In this document: one piece after another, positions 25,078 through 34,799 of the stretch
Layout of the letters: every line of letters starts with the position of its first letter
Numbering within the stretch: position 1 is the stretch's first letter
Origin: Eutrigla gurnardus
Lineage: Eukaryota > Chordata > Actinopteri > Perciformes > Triglidae
DNA: 64,000 bases
Reading direction: 5' to 3'
NCBI GenBank assembly: GCA_963514095.1
Contig: OY741286.1
Location: 1,742,611-1,806,610 of the forward strand
Position numbers and translations under genes: made by a program
Notes under the pieces: generated by a model
What the model saw: the letters and a program-made list of their open reading frames with translations, nothing else
What the model was told of the DNA's origin: nothing
The model's database searches: none

Positions 25078-26022
25078 ACATGTCTCTGAGTTGCAGCGGC
25101 AACGCCAGCTTTCGCGGGTGGAAGGTCATCCGGTCAATGACCCCCACCCGCGACCTCACAGCCAGGACCAAGATTTCCGCCTGTGGGGCGGGATGGGGGA
25201 CGCCGACCTCCGCTGGCTGCCAACTCGGGTCGGCCAAGCAGATGGACAACGCCATCTACTGGTGCGAGTCTCCGGCGAGGCAGCGGAGCAACTCCATCAA
25301 CATCACAGTGCACAGTAGGAGCAACTAGAGATTTACATTATCCTTCCTCTTTTCTGGACTCTTCAAAGATAGATGTTTTGGAATTCTTTTTTTAATTGCA
25401 TTATATTTCTCCTTCATACACACTTCCACGTGTCTCCAGGTACGCCGGTGATCCTGCAGACTCCAGTCCTCCCTGTGATGGAGGGTCATGAGGTAAAGCT
25501 GGCCTGTAAGACTAACAGGTCCTCCAGCCTCCCAGCTGATTTCTATAAGGATGGCTCCTTGGTCAGTGCTGAGCCTACAGGTCACATGACCATCCACCAG
25601 GTTTCCAAGTCTGACGAAGGCCTCTACACGTGTACCGTCGGTGGCGGCGGCGAATCTCCACCCAGCTGGCTGTTTGTCACAGGTGAGGAAGTGCTGAGTC
25701 AGCAGCAACGTTTGTAATTCCTTCATGAATATCGGAGCGTTCGGCGACTGTTTAAACCACTTTCAAGCAATAATATCATGACATCCATCGATCGGAGCTG
25801 GAGAAGGTCGAGAGCTAATCTTTACAACCATCAAATCAAATTCCTCTCAACGTAATAAATGAAAAAGTTACCTTCCTTATCGTACCAAAAAAAGCACCAA
25901 AAAGCAGAGGTTAGGAGCCGAACTTGGCGTAAACCTCCGGTTCTGCGAAGTGAAGCCAAACACCGAAGTGCCTTAAGCTTGCATTCTCTCTGCTAGCCAT
26001 CAGGGGGCGACTCCTCTGGCTC

Positions 26023-26025
<3 letters not shown>

Positions 26026-26056
<31 letters not shown>

Positions 26057-26115
26057 CAGTATATATACAGTATATATATATATATATACAGTATATATAT
26101 ATTATATATATATGT
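26026..26115. repeat. (TA)n microsatellite
   Basis: Imperfect TA tract with CAGTATATA interruptions. It abuts the truncated transmembrane exon and follows a single copy of the CTCF-motif repeat (AGCCATCAGGGGGCGACTCC). Confidence 0.9.
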
Positions 26116-26644
26116 GTGTGTTTTTTAATTTTTCTCGAACTTTGGAGCGTGGCCGACTCCTCCATGTCTGTGGTGAGAGTGATGTGCCACCTGGTGGTCT
26201 TCTGCCCGTACTGCATCCCCACCGTCCTCTTGGTGAGAATGTATCGCCACAGGCCCGCAGGTAACACCGACCTTCTGATGAGTCTGCAGCGGAGAAATAA
26301 GAAATAATGGGAGTAGAATAAATCAACATCATCAGCAGGCCAATCTTTTAGTTGTCATAGCAACCATAGTAGTTATTTGAATAAATCAATCGGTAAATGT
26401 CTGACATCACAACGTGCTTCATTTTGATCAAATTCACTCGGGCAGGAAGGAAGCGGCGCGTTTCCATGGCGACGCCTCCACCCGGCGAGGATGATGAGGA
26501 ACTGTACGATGACCTCACCACCGAGCATCATTTCTGAACTTGTTTGTTTTGTTTTGATTTATTTGTGCATGTGTTGTTTTAGTGCTTTTCTGTTATTTTA
26601 TTTTGTCAATAAAGCAAGAAAAGAATCAATCAACGGGGAAAGGA

Positions 26645-26855
26645 TAAGCTAACTAGCGCACAGCCGGCTCATTAGCTTGGTAATTCCACCATGCCTAAGT
26701 GCTACAGTGGCAGAAAATGAGCCGACTCACTCCCCTCCGTTCTGGAGAGGGACGAGCTAGCTAGCTTCTCACTAACTAGCCAGATATCAGTTAGCCAGTT
26801 TCCATTTCTATGACTTTGACATTGTCCTCTTGACTGATGTTGATCTGGTCGTGTC
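26645..26855. repeat. Inverted repeat, right arm (native intron 5' of Ig exon 1)
   Basis: Runs straight into a polypyrimidine tract and the acceptor CCCCACCAG before an intact Ig exon 1 start, so this arm is in the original orientation and the left arm is the inverted copy. Confidence 0.85.
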
Positions 26856-26871
26856 CCCCCCACCAGCCGAT

Positions 26872-27045
26872 AATGAGCCGGTCTCACTCATGGCGTCTCC
26901 CGACCCGTCTCAGCTGTTCCAGTATCAGAACATGTCTCTGAGTTGCAGCGGCAACGCCAGCTTTCGCGGGTGGAAGGTCATCCGGTCAACGACCCGGTGT
27001 GTTGTTTTAGTGCTTTTCTGTTATTTTATTTTGTCAATAAAGTAA
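26872..27045 (+). pseudogene. Chimeric Fc-receptor-like fragment: Ig exon 1 start fused to 3' UTR
   Basis: After an acceptor it encodes DNEPVSLMASPDPSQLFQYQ then NMSLSCSGNASFRGWKVIRS, the correct first part of the Ig domain missing from the gene upstream. It breaks off after ACGACCCG and continues with the 3' UTR/polyA sequence (GTTGTTTTAGTGCTTTTC ... AATAAAG) also found at 26569-26614. A deletion or template switch removed the rest. Confidence 0.75.
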
Positions 27046-27059
27046 GAAAAGAAAAGTGT

Positions 27060-27452
27060 CCTGGTCCGTCTGAATAGTTTAAGTAATAATTTAGTAATTG
27101 CTTTTGATTTGTTAACGTTGTGTAGCATTTCAGAAATGGAATATAATATTCATCACTATGTATTATATTCCATTACTTAGTTCCTTAATCCTGCACAGTA
27201 CTGAGACTAAACTGGAGGTTGTTAAATAACAAAGCATCATAAATGACTAGGGTGACCCCTAGTGGTAGAATCAGGAACAACACCATCATTCCAAACCCTT
27301 TAGAGTGAAATAGATTGTATTCACATATTATTATTTAAATCCTATAAAATGTTGGCTTTTACTTTTACATAAAATTCAAGCTTTTATTTTATTTTAAAAT
27401 TGTATTTATAATTCAGTCTCACTGGGTTTTGAAACGACTCTAAATGTCCCGT
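27060..27452. other. Unassigned AT-rich spacer
   Basis: No gene, transposon or tandem repeat recognised. Confidence 0.4.
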
Positions 27453-27617
27453 AGGTGTGAATGTGAGTGTGAATGGTTGTCTGTCTCTACATGTCTCCCT
27501 GTGATAGACTGGGTTCCTGTCCTGGTGAACCCTGCCTTCGCCCAATGACAGCTGGGATCGGCTCCAGCCCCCCCGCGACCCTGAATACAGGATAAGCGGT
27601 AGAAAATGGATGGATGG
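27453..27617 (+). mobile_element. L2-type LINE 3' tail
   Basis: GTGAATGGTTGTCTGTCTCT, GATAGACTGGGTTCCTGTCC, ACAGCTGGGATCGGCTCCAG, GGATAAGCGGTAGAAAATGG and a (ATGG)n end form the familiar 3' tail of teleost LINE2 elements. 5'-truncated; no coding part. Confidence 0.75.
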
Positions 27618-27759
27618 GTTTTGAAACATATTTCTTTAAGGGTGACGAAGACGTAGAAGTTCACCGTAATCGTTTCTCGATAACACCCAGCGTCCACGAT
27701 CGGTGCTACATTTTTGCATCCTCGGCTTCTGTAGAAAAGGCCCCAAAGTTATTACGTAT

Positions 27760-28317
27760 TGTTGCTGTTATGCGTCAGGTATGTTGTATGTTGATTGCTG
27801 TGTGGGTGGAGCCCCTGCGGAGCTTGTGCGTACTCGACCGCACGCAGCGGAGCGGCAGTGTGTGTGGTTGCAGTGAATGAGGGGAGCAAACAGTTAAGAC
27901 GGGTCATTGGTTCGTGTTATGGCGACTGTCTGTGCGTGAATGACGCATGTAAGTATGCATATGAGTGTGTTGGATGTGCGTTGCTGTATTATCAGATATT
28001 TGGGCCGTATGACGCGGAGCTTTAACGTTCGTCGTGCCGTAGCCGTGCTATATGCTAGTTACGACCGCTAGCTTACTCTCCGCCCGAGTGTATTGAGTGT
28101 CACGTGATACGCCCATGTTCAACGATCGTTATTATGTCGGTTATTTCAGCGTAACGTTGCATAGAGTGTTGTGTTGATCTGCTGCTGGTTAGTTAATGTA
28201 TTTTCAGAGCTGTAATGTGTTTATGTTCCTGTTATTCTATGTTTATTTGGATCTGAGCTAAGTGGTTTGATTTATTTACTGCTGATTTATTCATTCATTT
28301 GTATATTTGTCATTTAT
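27760..28317 (+). repeat. 5' LTR of BEL/Pao retrotransposon
   Basis: 558 bp beginning TGTTGCTGTTATGCG, matching 33318-33873 in direct orientation with roughly two dozen substitutions by eye (about 4%). The gag frame starts abruptly after it, with no leader or primer-binding site recognised, so the LTR-gag junction seems deleted. Confidence 0.85.
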
Positions 28318-29278
28318 TAGGCTCCGAGGGAGAAGTGGAGCTACAGTGTGGCTCGCATGTTGCTCGCCTGCTGAGCAAATTACCACCTGAGCAGAGAGCT
28401 GAGTTTCGCCGCTGCATGTTTCATCGAGCCTCACGGACTCACAACTTACCTGATCTGTCTGAGTGGTTGAAGTATGAGTCCTGGTGTCAGGACTCTGAAG
28501 GACAGCTGGCAGTGAGAGGGGCCAGGGAGAGGCCAGTGCCCCGCCCTGATGGTCGTCAGAGTCATCGCCCCACTACCGTTCTCCATGGTGGAAAAGCCGC
28601 AGATAAGAGGCCAGATATTCGAACTATGGGCGGCTCCTTTAAGGGGAACAAGAGTAAGCCTTACTGTCCATTCTGCGATAATGAGGAGCATTATCTCAGT
28701 CAGTGTGCAGCAGTCTCCAGGCTGACTAAGGATCAGCTGACAGAGTGGATAAAGAGCAACAAGAGGTGTTGGTGCTGTGCACGCTCACATCAAGCTGCAC
28801 AGTGCAATCTGAAGAAGCCGTGCAGCTCTGTCAGGGAAAACACCTTCAGGTGTTGCATGAGGTCAACGTGAGGTCACCTGAGGAGTCAACAGCAGCCTCA
28901 CAAGCAACGAGCCATGCTACGAGGGCCACAACGGAGGTGCTATATTTAGACCGACCTACAGAGGGAAGCCGGGTCCTGCTGAAGGTCGTTAAAGTCTGCA
29001 TTCACTATGGTGGCCGAACACTGCACACCTACGCCATATTGGATGACGGTTCTGAGAGAAATATGCTGCTGCTGGATGTAGCAGAGCAGTTGGGAGTGCA
29101 AGGGCTCTCAGAGGACTTACCACTACGCACCATCAGACAGGAGGTGCAGACATTCCGTGGTGCATCAGTGTCATTCTCCATTTCTTCCCCTGCAAAGCCA
29201 AAGACCAGGTTTAAGATTACAGGTGCATTCACCACCACTCGCATCGGACTGGCTGGTCAGAGCTGCAGAGGACAGTGA
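28318..29278 (+). pseudogene. BEL/Pao gag-protease remnant
   Basis: Begins in mid-gag (LLSKLPPEQRAEFRRCMF). Two zinc knuckles follow: CPFCDNEEHYLSQC and CWCCARSHQAAQC. After a frame change near 28810-28860 comes a DUF1758-type retropepsin region (YAILDDGSERNMLLLDVAEQ; the usual catalytic DSG is DDGS here) and PLRTIRQEVQTFRGASVSFS. Coding breaks at the LINE insertion. In a live element these would form capsid and process the polyprotein. Confidence 0.8.
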
Positions 29279-29279
29279 C

Positions 29280-29820
29280 GATTAAAGAAGAAAAAAAAAA
29301 AAAGAAAAAAAAAGGGGGGCTCCCACACCATCTCAACAACTAGTAACTACACTGGACTTTATTTTTATCTTTATTTTTATTTTTATCTTTATTCTTTTTT
29401 TTTTTTTTTTTTTTTTTTTTTTCTCATTCTTATTTCTCTTTTCCTTCGGACCTTGTTACATGATGAGACTGCTGCTCTATCGTGATGAATAAATATGGAC
29501 ACGTGTGCAGACACACACGTAATCTGTATGCACTGGACTTCAGCTCTCTGTACCACCTACTGCTGTAACATGTTGTCAAATGTCACAAGTAAAAATGGAA
29601 AAGTTATGTCAAGTGAAAAATGCAATGATAAGAAAAGATTATGATGACGATTTCATCCTGTGGGTAATGGGGGCGGGACCAGATAAGCCTTGGCTTCTCC
29701 CGCTTTCCCTTTCGGCCATGTCTATTTCTTTTTTCTTTCTACTATGTGAACAATGATGTGTGATGATGATTTAACAGACATGCCCGAAATAAATAAATAA
29801 AAATAAAAATAAATAAATAA
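29280..29820 (+). mobile_element. LINE 3' fragment inserted in BEL/Pao pol
   Basis: Non-coding 3' UTR-like stretch (GGGCGGGACCAGATAAGCC, TTTCGGCCATGTC, GACATGCCCGAAATAAATAA) ending in (AAATA)n, typical of fish non-LTR tails. The BEL frame resumes right after it (MKQLRRNYKHL). No clear target-site duplication was seen. Confidence 0.65.
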
Positions 29821-29830
29821 TACCTACCCC

Positions 29831-32800
29831 ATGAAGCAGCTCAGGAGGAATTACAAGCACCTCATCAGCCTTCCTATACCGACCCTCACAGACGTGAAAC
29901 CGATGCTGCTCATTGGGAGTGATCATCCCCATCTCATCACCCCCATTGAACCCGTCAGGTTGGGACCTCCAGGGGGGCCTGCTGCCATCCACACGAAGCT
30001 GGGTTGGACACTACAGGGCCCAGCTAGTGTCGTCTGCCACCTTGCCAGACCGCAGCAGTGCCTCTTCACAGTGGTAGCACCCCAGGTGAGCGAGCTGATG
30101 AAGCATGTTGAGAGACTATGGCAAGTTGACACTGTCCCATTCAGGAGCGAGAAGCTCGTCACTCGTTCAAAGCAAGATCAGGAGGCCATCAGTATCCTCG
30201 AGACCAAGACCACCAGGGTGGAGGTCGCCAGCATACTCTGTTATGCCACCCCACTGCTGCGCCGGAAGGACATGCCACTCCTTCAGGCTACCAAAGAAGC
30301 TGTCATGCCCACCTTACGAGGTGTGGAACGGTGACTGGCCAAAGATCGAGCACAGGCTGCAGCCTACAAAGTGGAGATGGAAAAGCTGATCAAAGCAGGC
30401 TCTGTCATCAAGTGTGGTCCTGAAGCGCCAGCTGAGGAAGGTCTTGAGGCCTGGTACATCCCACGCCACATGGTAAGCCATAATGGCAAGAACAGACTGG
30501 TCTTCAATTGTTCCTACCAGTACCGCAGACAGAGCCTCAATGATTACCTGTTGCCTGGGCCGACTTTAGGAGCATCACTTCTGGGAGTCCTGCTACGCTT
30601 CAGAGAACATGCAGTAGCTGTTAGCGGAGCCATCAAAGGCATGTTCCATCAGGTTTGCCTCCTCCCAGAAGATCGTGCCCTCCTCCGCTTTGTCTGGCGT
30701 GACAGCACGAGAGGAACCTCCTGTGGTGTATGAGTGGCAGGTGCGCACCATTCGGGACGACGTGTAGTCCGTGCTGTGCGACATTTGCCTTACAGCGCCA
30801 TGTCTACGATAACAGCCAGCCAGATGACAATGCAAGGATCTCAATTGAGAAATGCTTCTATGTAGACAATTGCCTCCAGAGTGTCCCCACCATCGTCGAG
30901 GCAAGGCACCTGGTTTATGAGTTGCGGACCCTATTGGCATCTGCTGGATTTGAGCTACGTCAGTGGGCCAGCAATGAACTAGAGGTCATAGGTCACCTGC
31001 CAGAAGAGAGCCGCTCGCCGAGTGTGGAGCTATGGCTAGTGCAGGACAAGACGGATGCTCCAGAATCCACGCTGGGGCTGAGCTGGCTATACCACACTGA
31101 TGTCCTTGGCTACAAGCACCGTCGAGTGGATTATGGTGGCCCAACGATGTGCAACATATACAAGGTCCTTGCAAGTCAGTATGACCCTCTGGGATTTATC
31201 CTGCCCTACACCACTCGGGCTAAGGTACTGGTCCGGCACCTTTGGGACAAACATCGAGGCTGGGATGACCCACTACTGCCCCAAGAACTTCAGCGGCAGT
31301 GGAAGTCATGGGAGGATGAACTGGTCATCCTACCACAAGTCACCCTGCCCCGCCCATACTTACCTAAGGAGGTGGACCTCTGCAACCTTCACAGAGAGGT
31401 ACACATATTTTGCGACGCCTCTGAAGAAGCGTATGGCTCAGTCGCATACCTGCGGTCCACTGACAGACACGGGGGGGGTGTATCTGTCCTTCCTGATGGC
31501 TCGCTCCAGAGTCGCTCCCAAGCGGTCCCACACCATGCCCCGATTAGAACTTTGTGCGGCCCTTACCGGGGCACAGCTCGCACAGGTTCTACGAAGAGAG
31601 CTCATGCTCAACATCGACTGGATGATCCTGTGGTCTGACTCGACGACCGTGCTGACCTGGTTGAAATCTTTGTCGGTACTCGGGTGGCCGAGATTCAAGA
31701 GTTGACCGACGGACATGTTTGGAGATTGATGTTGATTCGGCAAACAACAATGCTGATGACGTGACCCGAGGGAAAGGGCTGAGAGAGTTAGTTGAGCCCA
31801 ACAGATGGAGTCAGGGACCTTCCTTTCTTCTGCAGAGTCCAGATTCGTGGCCACAGGACCCTTCAGGTGACCAAGCCCACGACGCATCAGAGCTGCGCAA
31901 GTCTGTCTTTTGTGGGGTCACCGCCGTTGCATCAAGTCAGCCTGCTCCAGACCTTAACCAGTATCAATCCTGGAGGGAACTGCTGGAGGTTACAGCGCAG
32001 GAGTTGCACGGGGCGACCGACTTGACAGGTCGCCCTACTGCTGAAGATTATCGCCAAGCTGAGCGGTTGATCCTTCAGAGAGCTCAGATGGATAGTTTTC
32101 CACAGGAGTACAGCTTGTTAAGAGCAGGGAAGCCAGTCCCTAGAAGTAGCCGACTTCTCACTCTATCCCCAGAGATGGATGAGAGCAGGGAGCTCATCCA
32201 TGTTGGAGGACGTCTCCGTAGATCAGAGGATCTGGAGCTGACCACTATCCATCCAGTCACCTAGACCCAAGCCATCCAGCTACTAAGCTCCTGATTCAGG
32301 ATGTTGATATCCGACTCCATCACCCGCCGCTGAGCTGCGGCGCTCCTTTTGGATCCTGCGAGGGCGTGAGGCGGTTCGGCGGCACCAGTACAGCTGCGCG
32401 GACTGTCGGCATTGGAGAGCCAAACCTGCTGTACCAAAGATGGCTGACCTTCCATCAGCCCATTTGCGCCTGTTCAAGCCTGTTTTGTATTCTATGGGGA
32501 TGGATTGTTTCGGGCCCTTTGAAGTCAAGGTGGGTCGGCGGTGGGAGAAGAGATGGGGCATCATCTTCAAGTGCCTTACCACCAGGGCCGTGCACCTGGA
32601 CCTCCTGACCGCCATTGATACAGACGCCTTCTTGATGGCCCTTCGACGGTTCATCGCCCGCAGAGGAACCCCTGCAGAGCTGTTCTCCGATCGGGGGACA
32701 AACTTCAAGGGAGGAGAGAGGGAACTTCGGGAGGCCTTCGCCGAGATCTCTCCTGCCTTACAGGAGCACCTTGCACCTCAGAAGATTGCCTTCCACGTTA

Positions 32801-33317
32801 ATCCCCCTGCGGCGTCCCACTTCGGCGGGGTGTGGGAGAGGGAGATACGCTCCATTAAGGGTGCACTCTATGCCACTGTGGGAGCTCAACCAGTAGCAGA
32901 GGAAGTTCTTCACACAGTGCTTACCGAGGTGGAAGGGATCCTAAACACAAGCCCCTTGGATATGTGTCTTCCGATGCTAGTGACCCTGACCCAGTGACTC
33001 CCAATGTTCTCCTGATGGGGCAGCCGGATGGATCATTACCGCAAGTAGTCTACCCAGAGAATGAGCTCATCCGTCGTCGCCGTTGGAGGCACTCCCAAGT
33101 CCTGGCTGATCACTTTTGGGCCCGTTTCATCCGGCTCTATGTGCCAGGTCTTCAAGCTCGACAAAAGTGGCAGGCCTCACCAGCCAACATCGCACAGGAC
33201 GGTGTGGTGATGATCGCTGATCCACAACTTCCCAGGGCGCTGTGGCCCATAGGGAGGGTGATTGAGACTCATCTGAGCCCTGATGGACATGCTCGGTCAG
33301 CTGAAGTTATTAGGTAT
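29831..33317 (+). pseudogene. BEL/Pao pol remnant: RT, RNase H, integrase
   Basis: RT: LGWTLQGP, an in-frame TGA at 30332-30334, then IPRHMVSHNGKNRLVFNCSY and GAIKGMFHQVCLLPED; the catalytic-site equivalent reads FYVDN (YVDD expected). RNase H: HIFCDASEEAYGSVAYL, then a frame change at a G run near 31471 and MPRLELCAALTGAQLA, LWSDSTTVLTWL. Integrase: DCRHW zinc-site remnant near 32405, core D at GMDCFGPF, D at FSDRGTNF, E at GGVWEREI. A DUF5641-like C-terminus (LPQVVYPENELIRRRRW, IGRVIETHLSPDG) runs into the 3' LTR. At least five frame breaks; not translatable as one protein. Confidence 0.85.
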
Positions 33318-33873
33318 TGTTGCTTTTATGCGTCAGGTATGTTGTATGTTGATTGCTGTGTGGGTGGAGCCCCTGCGGAGCTTGTGCGTAATCGACTGCA
33401 CGCAGCGGAGCGGCAGTGTGTGTGGTTGCAGTGAACGAGGGGAGCGAGCAGTTAAGACGGGTCATCGGTTCGTGTTATTGCGACTGTCTGTCCGTGAATG
33501 ACGCATGTAAGTATGCATATGAGTGTGTTGGATGTGCGTTGCTGTATTATCAGATGTTTGGGCCGTATGAAGCGGAGCTTTAACGCTCGTCGTGCCGTAG
33601 CCGTACTATATGCTAGTTACGACCGCTAGCTTACTCTCCGCCTGAGTGTATTGAGTGTCATGTGATACGCCCGTGTTTAACGATTGTTATTATGTCAGTT
33701 ATTTCAGCGTAACGTTGCATAGAGTGTTGTGTTGATCTGCTGCTGGTTTGTTAATGTATTTTCAGAGCTGTAATGTGTTTTTGTTCCTGTTATTCTATGT
33801 TTATTTGGATCTGAGCTGAGTGATTTGATTTATTACTGTGATTTATTCATTCATTTGTATATTTGTCATTTAT
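33318..33873 (+). repeat. 3' LTR of BEL/Pao retrotransposon
   Basis: 556 bp, starts TGTTGCTTTTATGCG, direct repeat of 27760-28317. The exact outer end is uncertain because the 5' LTR match stops at CATTTAT. Confidence 0.85.
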
Positions 33874-34451
33874 GTTTAGAACCACAGAACAAATCGCCTG
33901 TAAGAGGAGAATAAACCAAGATCCAAACATCACCAGCCTCCTCTTTATTGAGTCTCTGGAGATTTGGCTTAAAGTGGTGTCCTGGCCGACACACCGACAC
34001 GGACTAGTGATACACCAGAACCAGTATAGGGTCTCCACTACAGCTTCTGTCAGCGTTTCTTGGACAGAATCGATGTTTGGCCAGCGGAGAGAATGAAAGT
34101 TCGAAGGCACTTCAGCATTAGCTTCACTTTTCAGAACCGGAGGTTGCCACCTCACGTTTTACCTTCCCCACGGCGCGACTCTACGAGAACTGTTAATTTT
34201 ACGTTGTCTCATCACTAGAGAATGGTGAGATATCAGGCAACACTACTGAACCAAACAAACAAAGCTTTATTGAAAATATTCAGAATGACAAAGATGCGAT
34301 GTAGAGAGCAGAGTGAATGCAAGTTTGAGGCACTTCATTCTTGGCTTCACTTTTCAGAACCAAAGGTCGCCGCCAGCCGTCTATGAGTGGATAAGAAGAG
34401 ATGCAGCAGAATAACTTCTCTCAGCCTGAAATATATGAAGCGTATCCATCA
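33874..34451. other. Spacer with dispersed-repeat fragments
   Basis: Two partial copies of a dispersed repeat (GGCACTTCA...GGCTTCACTTTTCAGAACC) lie at about 34100-34150 and 34330-34370. It is the same family as the CTCF-motif repeat but without the motif. No gene seen. Confidence 0.45.
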
Positions 34452-34489
34452 TTATATATATATATATATATATATATTATGTATATATG

Positions 34490-34552
<63 letters not shown>
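34452..34552. repeat. (TA)n microsatellite
   Basis: TA tract with a short ATTATGTATATATGTATG interruption, just beyond the stop codon of the minus-strand Fc-receptor-like gene. Confidence 0.95.
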
Positions 34553-34554
<2 letters not shown>

Positions 34555-34581
34555 ACAGCTTCTGTCTCTGATCTCTGCAGC

Positions 34582-34763
34582 TCAGAAGTGATGCTCGGTG
34601 CTGACCGCCACAATGTCATCACAGTCATCAGCCGAGCTCTGCTCGCCATCGTTGGGTGGCGCTGTTGCCACGGAGACGGGAAGGGGATTTCCTGTCAGAG
34701 GAGTTTGATAAGCAATATTAAAAGAAGGGTAAGCATGACAAAAAACAGTCAACACTACATAAC

Positions 34764-34799
<36 letters not shown>

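Larger units (their letters stand above)
24814..26537 (+). pseudogene. Fc-receptor-like immunoglobulin gene, disrupted
   Basis: Exon remnants in order: signal exon 24814-24844 (MLFLSLVVAS, 31 nt as in the intact paralogue, but running into a G tract instead of a GT donor); Ig domain 1, 3' part only, 25078-25314 (LSCSGNASFRGWKVI ... IYWCES ... NSINITVH); Ig domain 2, 25440-25682 (PVILQTPVLPVMEGHEVKLA, SDEGLYTCTVG), intact; transmembrane exon about 26148-26260 (VMCHLVVFCPYCIPTVLLV), 5' part replaced by a TA microsatellite; tail exon 26446-26537 (RKRRVSMATPPP, ELYDDLTTEHHF, stop). AATAAA at 26608-26613. The first Ig exon has lost its acceptor to an inverted duplication. The tail keeps a YxxL-type tyrosine motif (YDDL). 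Confidence 0.75.
27760..33873 (+). mobile_element. Decayed BEL/Pao LTR retrotransposon
   Basis: Two direct LTRs bracket gag zinc knuckles, an aspartic protease, reverse transcriptase, RNase H and integrase in Pao/BEL order. A LINE tail is inserted at 29280-29820 between protease and reverse transcriptase. Several frameshifts and at least one in-frame TGA make it inactive. Confidence 0.87.
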
